Source: DASSKO01 sp035690425 (lineage in GTDB: Bacteria; Actinomycetota; Actinomycetes; Propionibacteriales; Nocardioidaceae). From it: a stretch of DNA of 13,220 nt. The notes under the pieces were generated by a model. That model did no database searches. It was not told the DNA's origin and worked only from the letters and a program-made list of their open reading frames with translations. Of the stretch, positions 1-5,177 are shown piece after piece. The position numbers and the translations under genes are program-made. Numbering within the stretch: position 1 is the first letter of the stretch; every line of letters starts with the position of its first letter. Location of the stretch: assembly GCA_035690425.1 (NCBI GenBank), contig DASSKO010000173.1, positions 1 through 13,220 of the forward strand. Reading direction: 5' to 3'.

Positions 1-636
1 CACGGCTACGAGGGCCAGGGCCCCGACCACTCCTCGGCACGCATCGAGCGGTTCCTCGCACTGGCTGCCGGAGAGGCCTTCACGGTCGCCCAACCCTCGA
101 CACCGGCCAGCCACTTCCACCTGCTGCGTCGGCAGTCCCTCGACGACGACCACCGGCCGCTGATCGTCTTCACACCGAAGTCGATGCTGCGACGCAAGGA
201 GGCCGCCTCGGACCCGGCCGAGTTCACCGAGGGCGGTTTCCAGCCCGTCATCGGCGACGACGGCATCGACCCGCAGGCGGTCGAGAAGGTGCTGCTGTGC
301 TCGGGGCGGATCAGCTGGGACCTGTTCGCCGAACGCTCCCGCGCCGAGGGCGACAACCCACGCACCGCGATCGTGCGGCTCGAGCAGCTGTACCCGCGGC
401 CGCTGCAGGAGCTGCAGACAGAGCTGGCGAAGTATCCCAACCTCCGCGAGGTGCGGTGGGTGCAGGACGAGCCCGCCAACATGGGACCGTGGCCGCACAT
501 GGCACTGCACCTGACGTCCGAGCTCGACGTCGCGTTCTTCCGCGTCTCCCGGCCGGAGTCGGCCGCGCCGTCAGTGGGCTCCGCGGCCGTGCACCAGGAA
601 GAGGCCAAGACCCTGCTCAAGCAGGCCTTCAGCTAA
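1..636 (+). CDS. kgd: 2-oxoglutarate decarboxylase/dehydrogenase E1 (Kgd/OdhA type), C-terminal 211 residues; 5' end outside window
   Basis: The frame is open from base 1 to the TAA at 634-636, so only the C-terminus is present. It begins HGYEGQGPDHSSARIERFL, the hallmark at the end of the thiamine-diphosphate pyrimidine-binding domain of 2-oxoglutarate dehydrogenase E1. It continues with LIVFTPKSMLRRKEAAS and ends in the E1 C-terminal domain (LEQLYPRP, WVQDEPANMGPW), both strongly conserved in Kgd/OdhA/SucA. In the TCA cycle E1 decarboxylates 2-oxoglutarate. In Actinobacteria the E1 is usually fused to a succinyltransferase-like domain, but that part would lie upstream, so the fusion cannot be checked here. 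The next gene starts 14 bp after the stop and is probably cotranscribed. Confidence is high for the E1 family and moderate for the multifunctional Kgd architecture. Confidence 0.95.
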   Translation, partial: HGYEGQGPDHSSARIERFLALAAGEAFTVAQPSTPASHFHLLRRQSLDDDHRPLIVFTPKSMLRRKEAASDPAEFTEGGFQPVIGDDGIDPQAVEKVLLCSGRISWDLFAERSRAEGDNPRTAIVRLEQLYPRPLQELQTELAKYPNLREVRWVQDEPANMGPWPHMALHLTSELDVAFFRVSRPESAAPSVGSAAVHQEEAKTLLKQAFS

Positions 637-650
637 AGGGGCGGTGCTTC

Positions 651-824
651 GTGTACTTCACCGACCGTGGGATCGAAGAGCTGGTCAGCCGCCGGGGCGA
701 CGAGCAGGTGTCCCTCGCCTGGGTGGCTGACCGGCTGGGCGAGTTCTGCGACCTCAATCCCGAGTTCGAGACGCCGGTCGAGCGGCTCGCCACCTGGCTG
801 GCTCGGCTCGACGACGAGGACTGA
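651..824 (+). CDS. Small DUF6104-type protein downstream of kgd
   Basis: This 57-residue acidic protein starts at GTG 651, with an AAAGGGG ribosome binding site at 635-641. It begins VYFTDRGIEEL, with the initiator read as Met, and ends in ERLATWLARLDDED. I recognise this as the small actinobacterial family DUF6104, which commonly follows kgd. Its function is unknown to me. It has no signal peptide or membrane segment, and the predicted content is mainly helical. The frame is also open upstream through kgd, but the ribosome binding site and the conserved YFTDRGIEEL N-terminus fix the start at 651. The 14-bp gap to kgd suggests one transcript, so a role linked to the 2-oxoglutarate dehydrogenase complex is a guess from position only. 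Confidence 0.82.
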   Translation: MYFTDRGIEELVSRRGDEQVSLAWVADRLGEFCDLNPEFETPVERLATWLARLDDED

Positions 825-886
825 CCGCCACCCGCCCCGGGTCCGCCCGGCCCCCCGCGGCTCAGCGCCGGCCCCCGCCGCCCGTA

Positions 887-912
887 CGTGTTTCACGGGA
901 CCGTAGAACACG
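887..912. repeat. 26-bp imperfect palindrome, copy 1
   Basis: The arms are CGTGTT (887-892) and AACACG (907-912), with an inner ACGG/CCGT pair around a GA centre. Of 26 positions, 20 are self-complementary. It lies between the converging DUF6104-type gene and oxidoreductase gene. The sequence recurs almost unchanged at 939-964. A folded transcript could act as a terminator on either strand, but there is no T-run. Confidence 0.7.
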
Positions 913-938
913 CACGCCCCGGCGCCCGGCCCCGCGCA

Positions 939-964
939 CGTGTTTCACGGCACCGTAGAAGACG
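939..964. repeat. 26-bp imperfect palindrome, copy 2
   Basis: This is a second copy of the 887-912 element, 52 bp downstream in the same orientation. It differs at two positions: C for G at the centre, and G for C in the last arm (GAAGACG instead of GAACACG). Near-identity over 26 bp, with no similarity between the flanks, suggests a dispersed intergenic repeat rather than a simple tandem duplication of the region. Confidence 0.7.
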
Positions 965-997
965 AGCCGGGGGGGTGCGGCCGAGTGCGCAGCCGGG

Positions 998-1966
998 TCA
1001 GAGCGTGAAGACGACCTTGCCGAAGACCTCTCCCCGATCCATCGCGGCGAAGCCGTCGCGCGCGTCCGACATCGGCAGCGTCCGGTCGATGAGCGGGCGG
1101 ACGCCGGTGACGTCGAGGAAGTCGGCCAGCCCCTCGAGCTCTGCACGGGTGCCCATCGTCGAGCCCTGCACCCGTAGGGACAGGAAGAAGATCCGGTTGA
1201 GCTCGGCCTTGCTGGGGTTCGGTCCCGAGGTCGCGCCCGAGACCACCACGGTGCCGCCTGGGCGCACGGACTTCAGCGAGTGCGACCAGGTGGCGGCGCC
1301 GACGGTCTCCAGCACCGCGTCGACCTTGTGCGGCAGCCGGGCGCCGCTCTCGAACGCCTCGTGCGCACCGATCTCACGTGCCCGTGCCCGCTTCGCCTCC
1401 TCCCGGCTGGTCGCGAACACCCGCAGGCCGGCGGCCCGGGCGAGCACGATCAGCGCCGTGGCGACACCACCACCGGTGCCCTGCACGAGCACGCTGTCGC
1501 CCGGCCTCACCTGGGCCTGGGTGAACAGCATTCGGTAGGCGGTCAGCCACGCCGTGGGCAGACAGGCCGCCTCCTCGAACGACAGCCCGGCCGGCTTGGG
1601 CACGACGTTGCGGCGCGGCACCGCGACCCGCTCGGCGAACGCGCCCGGATAGCGCTCCGACAGCAGCGAGCGCCTCGGGTCGTGCGTCTCGTCACCCAGC
1701 CAGCCCGGGTCGGTGATCACCGCGTGGACGACGACCTCGTTGCCGTCCTCGTCCAGGCCCGCGGCGTCGCAGCCCAGGATCATCGGAAGCCGCTCCTCAC
1801 TCAGCCCGACGCCACGCAGCGACCACAGGTCGTGGTGGTTCAGTGACGCCGCCCGGACCGAGACGGTGGTCCAGCCCCCGGGTACGTCGGGCGACGGGTG
1901 ATCGCCGACCACCAGCCCGGACAGCGGGTCGTCGGCGTCGAGGGACTCGGCATAGAGGGCGAACAT
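998..1966 (-). CDS. Medium-chain (zinc-containing alcohol dehydrogenase/quinone oxidoreductase-like) oxidoreductase
   Basis: This 322-residue MDR-superfamily protein has a GroES-like N-terminal domain (about 1-130, with ASLNHHDLWSLRG and MILGCDAAG). A Rossmann domain follows, whose dinucleotide loop VQGTGGGVATALIVLARA lies near residues 161-178. A C-terminal return segment ends GFAAMDRGEVFGKVVFTL. I see no four-cysteine structural-zinc lobe, so it resembles quinone-oxidoreductase-type members more than classical alcohol dehydrogenases. It probably reduces an enone, quinone or similar carbonyl with NAD(P)H, but the substrate cannot be read from sequence. The ATG at 1966 is preceded by TAGGGT on the coding strand, a weak ribosome binding site. 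MFALYAE is a usual N-terminus for these enzymes. It is transcribed toward the palindromic repeats and away from sodX. Confidence 0.88.
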   Translation of the reverse strand: MFALYAESLDADDPLSGLVVGDHPSPDVPGGWTTVSVRAASLNHHDLWSLRGVGLSEERLPMILGCDAAGLDEDGNEVVVHAVITDPGWLGDETHDPRRSLLSERYPGAFAERVAVPRRNVVPKPAGLSFEEAACLPTAWLTAYRMLFTQAQVRPGDSVLVQGTGGGVATALIVLARAAGLRVFATSREEAKRARAREIGAHEAFESGARLPHKVDAVLETVGAATWSHSLKSVRPGGTVVVSGATSGPNPSKAELNRIFFLSLRVQGSTMGTRAELEGLADFLDVTGVRPLIDRTLPMSDARDGFAAMDRGEVFGKVVFTL

Positions 1967-2002
1967 GCTTCGACCCTACCGATGCGGGCAGCGCGCGAAC
2001 CG

Positions 2003-2371
2003 TCAGTCGAAGCCCTGCCGTGCACGTGGCAGGCGCATGGACGGCCTCGGCCACACCCGTGCGACGACGACCGCGACCACGTCGGCTGCCGGGATCGCCC
2101 CGACCAGCCACGAGTCGACACCGACCCGGGGGTTGTCGCGCTCGACCCACCAGTCGTCCCCGTCACGTCCGGTGATGCGCTTGACCGACAACGGACGCTC
2201 GGGCAGCCGCACCAACGCCGGGCGGTCGAGTCGCGGGCACGCTCCCCACCGCACCAGCAGGCGGTCACCCGCACGCAGCGTCGGCTCCATCGAGCGGCCG
2301 CGGACCACGGCGAACCCCCATTGGCGCCGCTGGCGCCGACGAGGGTCCGGATCGCCGTACCCGTCGACCAT
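2003..2371 (-). CDS. sodX: Nickel-type superoxide dismutase maturation protease (S26 signal-peptidase-like)
   Basis: This 122-residue S26-type serine protease has the nucleophile motif GRSMEPTLRAGDRLLV (Ser27) and the general-base motif VKRI (Lys64). The C-terminal box is RDNPRVGVDSWLVGAIP (79-95). It is much shorter than a housekeeping signal peptidase and has no obvious N-terminal membrane anchor, only an Arg-rich start. Position beside sodN identifies it as SodX, which is understood to remove the NiSOD leader to expose the His-Cys nickel hook. The ATG at 2371 has an excellent ribosome binding site on the coding strand (GGGAGGTGG, three bases before the start). It is divergent from sodN across an 84-bp shared control region. 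The tail after about residue 98 (VVAVVVARVWPRP) is hydrophobic and then basic. Confidence 0.92.
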   Translation of the reverse strand: MVDGYGDPDPRRRQRRQWGFAVVRGRSMEPTLRAGDRLLVRWGACPRLDRPALVRLPERPLSVKRITGRDGDDWWVERDNPRVGVDSWLVGAIPAADVVAVVVARVWPRPSMRLPRARQGFD

Positions 2372-2386
2372 TGTCCACCTCCCGTC

Positions 2387-2414
2387 GTGTCACATCGCCC
2401 AGCACGGGTACTGT
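2387..2414 (+). promoter_or_regulatory. Candidate SigB/SigF-type promoter for sodN
   Basis: GTGT at 2387-2390, a 15-base spacer and GGGTAC at 2406-2411 fit the actinobacterial SigB/SigF pattern as I remember it (GNNT-N14 to 16-GGGTAC/T). The predicted start near 2420 gives a leader of about 35 bases before the sodN ATG. The same stretch can be read as a weaker housekeeping promoter (GTGTCA, 16 bases, TACTGT at 2409-2414). It overlaps an inverted repeat, ACGGG (2404-2408)/CCCGT (2415-2419), which could be an operator. This is a match by eye only. Confidence 0.4.
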
Positions 2415-2455
2415 CCCGTAGGGCACACCCCATCATCTCGACGGAAGGACCAAGA

Positions 2456-2857
2456 ATGCTGTCGCGCTTCTTCGCTCGCACTGTAGAGGTCCACGCTCAC
2501 TGCGACCTCCCGTGCGGCGTGTACGACCCTGCTCAGGCCCGGATCGAGGCCGAGTCGATCAAGGGGATCATCAGCAAGGTGGCCGACAACGACGATCCGG
2601 ACTACCGGACTCGCGCGATCATCATCAAGGAGCAGCGGTCCGAGCTGGTCAAGCACCACCTGTGGGTGCTGTGGACCGATTACTTCAAGCCGCCGCACTT
2701 CGAGAAGTACCCGCAGCTGCACACGCTGTTCAACGAGGCGACCAAGCTTGCCGGCGCCCCCGGGACGAAGGGCTCGCTGGACGCGTCCGTCGCGGACGAC
2801 CTGCTGGCCAAGATCGACGAGATCGCCGAGATCTTCTGGGAAACCAAGAAGGCCTGA
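2456..2857 (+). CDS. sodN: Nickel superoxide dismutase precursor
   Basis: This 133-residue NiSOD precursor has a 14-residue leader ending VEVHA, followed by the nickel hook HCDLPCGVYDPAQ (His15, Cys16, Cys20; mature residues 1, 2 and 6). The conserved core includes ARIEAESIK, KEQRSELVKHH, WTDYFKPPHFEKYPQLH and the C-terminal IFWETKKA. It dismutates superoxide in the cytoplasm as a hexamer of four-helix subunits. The leader must be cut for nickel to bind, which is the job of the divergent sodX. The ATG at 2456 is preceded by GGAAGGA (2443-2449), and the leader length matches my memory of the Streptomyces protein. The frame is open further upstream, but conservation starts here. A strong hairpin follows the gene at once. 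Confidence 0.97.
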   Translation: MLSRFFARTVEVHAHCDLPCGVYDPAQARIEAESIKGIISKVADNDDPDYRTRAIIIKEQRSELVKHHLWVLWTDYFKPPHFEKYPQLHTLFNEATKLAGAPGTKGSLDASVADDLLAKIDEIAEIFWETKKA

Positions 2858-2868
2858 TCTCGTGCAGT

Positions 2869-2902
2869 AGGGGCCGGGCCCGTCGCACGTGGCCCGGCCC
2901 TT
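2869..2902 (+). terminator. Intrinsic-type terminator after sodN
   Basis: A perfect 10-bp GC stem, GGGCCGGGCC (2871-2880) and GGCCCGGCCC (2891-2900), has a 10-base loop. G-T and A-T pairs at the base extend it by two. The sequence after it is TTCACTTCT, a broken T-run. It lies between sodN and the anti-sigma gene and should largely separate the two transcripts. Confidence 0.78.
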
Positions 2903-2923
2903 CACTTCTGCCTCGGAGACATC

Positions 2924-3310
2924 GTGACTCAGTTGACCTACGACGTATCGCTGCGGATTCCTGCAGACGGCGCGTACCTGTCGATCCTGCGCACCGCGAC
3001 GGCCGGGCTCGCCGCCCGCCTCGACTTCACCCTCGATGACATCGAGGACCTGCGAATCGCGGTCGACGAGGCGTGTGCGTTGCTGCTCCCGCAGGCGACA
3101 CTGGGCTCCGAGCTCGCGTGCGGCTTCGTCGTCGAGCCCGACTGCCTGACCGTCGAGGTGACCGCCAGCTCCCCGGAGCCGCGGGAGCCGTCGCGTGACG
3201 GCTTCGCCTGGACGGTGCTGACCGCACTCGCCTCCGAGGTCGACGCCCGCACCGACAGCGGGGCGGTCACGCTCACCCTCACCCGCCGCCGAGAGAGCCT
3301 TTCCCCGTGA
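2924..3310 (+). CDS. Anti-sigma factor, RsbW/UsfX-like (degenerate GHKL ATPase fold)
   Basis: This 128-residue protein, with GTG at 2924 and GGAGA at 2915-2919, has the RsbW-type HATPase_c_2 pattern. A helix containing FTLDDIEDLRIAVDEACALL (about 36-55) stands where the N-box lies, and the C-terminal strand SGAVTLTLTRRR ends the fold. Its stop overlaps the start of the sigma gene (GTGA, 3307-3310), the classic sign of a coupled anti-sigma/sigma pair. It should bind the downstream SigB/SigF-type factor and keep it from core RNA polymerase, released by an anti-anti-sigma protein not present here. The usual N-box asparagine is absent (DEACALLL), and I see no D-x-G-x-G box, so ATP binding or kinase activity is doubtful. 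I recall similar degeneracy in UsfX-like proteins. Confidence 0.85.
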   Translation: MTQLTYDVSLRIPADGAYLSILRTATAGLAARLDFTLDDIEDLRIAVDEACALLLPQATLGSELACGFVVEPDCLTVEVTASSPEPREPSRDGFAWTVLTALASEVDARTDSGAVTLTLTRRRESLSP

Positions 3311-4116
3311 CCGAGCAGCCCACCGTCTCCTCGACACGGTCGGTCGGCGACCAGCGCGCCGAGACCCGCGACCGCACGCTCGCGCTGTTCGCCGCGCTGG
3401 CCGAGCACCCGGAGGAGAGCCCGCAGCGCGAGAACATCCGCAACCAGCTGGTGCAGCTGCACCTCCCGCTGGTGGACCACCTGGCCCGCCGCTTCCGCAA
3501 CCGCGGCGAGCCTCTCGACGACCTTGTGCAGGTCGGCTCGATCGGGCTGATCAAGTCGGTCGACCGGTTCGACCCCGAGCGCCAGGTCGAGTTCTCGACG
3601 TACGCGACGCCCACCATCGTCGGAGAGATCAAGCGACACTTCCGCGACAAGGGCTGGGCGATCCGGGTCCCGCGCCGGCTGCAAGAGCTGCGGCTGTCGC
3701 TGTCGACGGCGACTGCCGACCTCACCCAGGAGCTCGGGCGGGCACCGACCGTCGCAGAGATCGCCGAGCGGATCGGGGTCAACCAGGACGACGTGCTCGA
3801 GGGCTTGGAGTCGGCGAACGCCTACAGCACCCTGTCCCTGGACGCGCCCGAGGCCGGCGAGACCGAGGGCCCCAGCATGGCCGACGCGCTCGGCACCGAC
3901 GACGACGCCCTCGAAGGCGTGGAGTACCGGGAGTCGCTCAAGCCGTTGCTGGCCCAGTTGGAGCCCCGAGAGAAGCGCATCCTGCTGCTGCGCTTCTTCA
4001 AGGGCATGACGCAGTCACAGATCGCGGCGGACGTCGGTATCTCACAGATGCACGTGTCCCGCGTGCTGGCGCGTACCCTCACCCAGCTGCGTGAGGGCCT
4101 CGGTACGCCGCCATAG
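3307..4116 (+). CDS. sigF: SigB/SigF/SigG-subfamily RNA polymerase sigma factor
   Basis: This 269-residue sigma-70-family protein has region 2 at about 47-115, including the core-binding helix DDLVQVGSIGLIKSVDRFDP and the -10 recognition segment FSTYATPTIVGEIKRHFRD. Region 3 spans about 125-195 (VPRRLQELRLSL, GRAPTVAEIAERIGV). Region 4 ends in the helix-turn-helix MTQSQIAADVGISQMHVSRVLARTL. Presence of region 3 and the GEIKRHFRDKGW motif place it with general-stress/sporulation SigB/SigF/SigG factors, not ECF factors. GTG at 3307 overlaps the anti-sigma stop by four bases, so translation is probably coupled. Targets would carry GNNT-N14 to 16-GGGTAC/T promoters, and one such match lies before sodN. 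Actinobacteria often encode several paralogues, so the exact symbol is uncertain. Confidence 0.92.
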   Translation: MTEQPTVSSTRSVGDQRAETRDRTLALFAALAEHPEESPQRENIRNQLVQLHLPLVDHLARRFRNRGEPLDDLVQVGSIGLIKSVDRFDPERQVEFSTYATPTIVGEIKRHFRDKGWAIRVPRRLQELRLSLSTATADLTQELGRAPTVAEIAERIGVNQDDVLEGLESANAYSTLSLDAPEAGETEGPSMADALGTDDDALEGVEYRESLKPLLAQLEPREKRILLLRFFKGMTQSQIAADVGISQMHVSRVLARTLTQLREGLGTPP

Positions 4117-4118
4117 CC

Positions 4119-4133
4119 GGTTGCTTGGCAGCC
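4119..4133. terminator. Small hairpin between converging sigma and membrane-protein genes
   Basis: GGTTGC (4119-4124), loop TTG and GCAGCC (4128-4133) form a six-pair stem with one G-T pair. It fills the 17-base gap between two facing stop codons. There is no T-run. A bidirectional terminator role is suggested by position only. Confidence 0.3.
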
Positions 4134-4541
4134 TCACTCCCCGAGCAGTGCCGCGGTGCTGGCCGGCGCCAGCACCAACGCGAGAACCGCGACGGCGATG
4201 GCCACCAGCGTGAGCGCAACGGCCGGAGTGGAGCCGCCGAAGAAGCTCCATGCCACCCCGAGCTGGATCAGCTGGGCGAACACCACCGGGCCACGGGACC
4301 AACGACGCTGATGCCACAGCCCCCGGGCACAGACCAGGAGCGCCACGGCGTAGGCGCCGAAGAACCCGATTGCGGCGACGTCCAGCCCGAGTCGCGAACC
4401 ACTGACCGAGGTCAGGACCGAAATGCCGACCGCGAGCACGGCCAGGCCCTCCACCACGACCAGCACGGCGGCCAAACCAAGACTGAGCTGGGGGCGGCGG
4501 CGCGGCGCTGCATCGGTGGTCACGGGCGGAAGCGTACGCAT
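4134..4541 (-). CDS. Small four-helix integral membrane protein, function unknown
   Basis: This is a 135-residue protein if the ATG at 4541 is used. A short polar N-terminus (MRTLPPVTTDAAPRRR) precedes four hydrophobic segments: LGLAAVLVVVEGLAVLAVGI, LDVAAIGFFGAYAVALLVC, GPVVFAQLIQLGVAWSFFGG and TPAVALTLVAIAVAVLALVL. A basic loop, RGLWHQRRWSRG, lies between the second and third. Small conserved membrane proteins of this layout are common in Actinobacteria, but I cannot name a family with confidence. No clear ribosome binding site precedes the ATG. In-frame GTG codons just upstream and at VTTDAAP are alternatives, and the frame is open to 4733, though that extension is Arg/Cys-rich and not protein-like. 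It converges on the sigma gene. Confidence 0.7.
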   Translation of the reverse strand: MRTLPPVTTDAAPRRRPQLSLGLAAVLVVVEGLAVLAVGISVLTSVSGSRLGLDVAAIGFFGAYAVALLVCARGLWHQRRWSRGPVVFAQLIQLGVAWSFFGGSTPAVALTLVAIAVAVLALVLAPASTAALLGE

Positions 4542-4562
4542 CGACACAGCACGCGTCGACAC
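4536..4562. repeat. Pair of 12-bp direct repeats at the membrane-protein start
   Basis: ACGCATCGACAC (4536-4547) and ACGCGTCGACAC (4551-4562) match at 11 of 12 positions. Their starts are 15 bp apart, and they straddle the proposed start codon on the minus strand. They could be paired binding sites or chance. Confidence 0.4.
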
Positions 4563-4765
4563 GGACTGGCGGTGGTGGTCGGCAGCGATTCGTCGCAGAC
4601 CCGCGGGTGCGGCGGAGCGCCCGTAGTGGCCGCTGTGACACACGCGACAGCCGTTAGGGTCTTGTGTCCGGCGCCAAGACTTGCAACGATCAATATGCGC
4701 GTCGGTTGCGAAGCGCTGTTCGGCTGTGCCCAAAAAGCACGCCGAGCGCGCGTCTCACCACCCGA

Positions 4766-4804
4766 TAGGTCTGGCTGGTAGGTCTGACCGATTGGTCTGG
4801 TCTG
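4766..4804 (+). repeat. Three tandem 13-bp GGTCTG repeats upstream of whiB1
   Basis: The units are TAGGTCTGGCTGG (4766-4778), TAGGTCTGACCGA (4779-4791) and TTGGTCTGGTCTG (4792-4804). GGTCTG therefore recurs at exactly 13-bp steps, and an extra GGTCTG begins at 4799. Exact periodicity in a promoter region suggests direct-repeat binding sites for a regulator. Confidence 0.6.
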
Positions 4805-4848
4805 CCGGATCGTCCACTGGGCCGGCCGGACATTGTGAGCGCGTGTCA

Positions 4849-4864
4849 GGCCCCGACCGGGGCC
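4849..4864 (+). promoter_or_regulatory. GC hairpin in the probable whiB1 leader
   Basis: GGCCCC (4849-4854), loop GACC and GGGGCC (4859-4864) form a perfect six-pair stem, 14 bases before the AAAGGAG site. It could stabilise the leader or affect translation. No terminator T-run follows. Confidence 0.35.
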
Positions 4865-4895
4865 CGGACTCCGATAGTAAAGGAGCAGCACCGCC

Positions 4896-5147
4896 GTGGA
4901 TTGGCGCCACCGTTCCGCGTGCCTCGACGAGGACCCGGAACTGTTCTTCCCGATCGGCAACACAGGTCCTGCCCTCCTGCAGATTGAGGAGGCCAAGGCG
5001 GTGTGCCGGCGCTGCGAGGTGCGCGAACAGTGCCTCGCCTGGGCGCTGGAGGCTGGTCAGGACCACGGCGTCTGGGGTGGGCTGTCCGAGGACGAGCGGC
5101 GCGCGCTGAAGCGCCGCAACGCTCGCGCGAAGATTCGCACCGCATAA
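4896..5147 (+). CDS. whiB1: WhiB-family iron-sulfur transcriptional regulator, WhiB1/WblE type
   Basis: This 83-residue protein carries the four Wbl cysteines, Cys9, Cys37, Cys40 and Cys46 (C...CxxC-x5-C), which bind a 4Fe-4S cluster. The tryptophan/glycine turn GVWGG is at 58-62, and a basic C-terminal DNA-binding tail (RRALKRRNARAKIR) follows. MDWRHRSACLDEDPELFFPIG and the absence of extensions match WhiB1/WblE closely. WhiB1 of M. tuberculosis is an essential regulator that binds the primary sigma factor and whose cluster reacts with nitric oxide. GTG 4896 is supported by AAAGGAG at 4879-4885 and by the conserved MDWRH start. As I recall, whiB1 and pdtaS also face each other in mycobacteria. 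Upstream tandem repeats suggest regulated transcription. Confidence 0.96.
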   Translation: MDWRHRSACLDEDPELFFPIGNTGPALLQIEEAKAVCRRCEVREQCLAWALEAGQDHGVWGGLSEDERRALKRRNARAKIRTA

Positions 5148-5177
5148 CGTCGTGACCGCCGCCGACCACCGGCGGGC

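Larger units (their letters stand above)
4542..4895. other. 354-bp intergenic control region upstream of whiB1
   Basis: No convincing gene lies here. The left part holds the upstream flank of the minus-strand membrane protein. From about 4640 the sequence is less GC-rich than its surroundings (for example CAACGATCAATATG at 4684-4697), as expected for promoter DNA, but I could not settle on one -35/-10 pair. The right part holds the 13-bp tandem repeats (4766-4804) and a GGCCCC/GGGGCC hairpin (4849-4864). The whiB1 ribosome binding site AAAGGAG lies at 4879-4885. A long regulated leader is likely, because whiB1 homologues are known to have complex control. Confidence 0.6.

Noticed and set aside
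4834..4848. CRP-like site TGTGA...TGTCA upstream of whiB1
   Set aside because: Only one half-site fits TGTGA. The second half does not match TCACA at the right spacing, although CRP control of whiB1 is known in M. tuberculosis.
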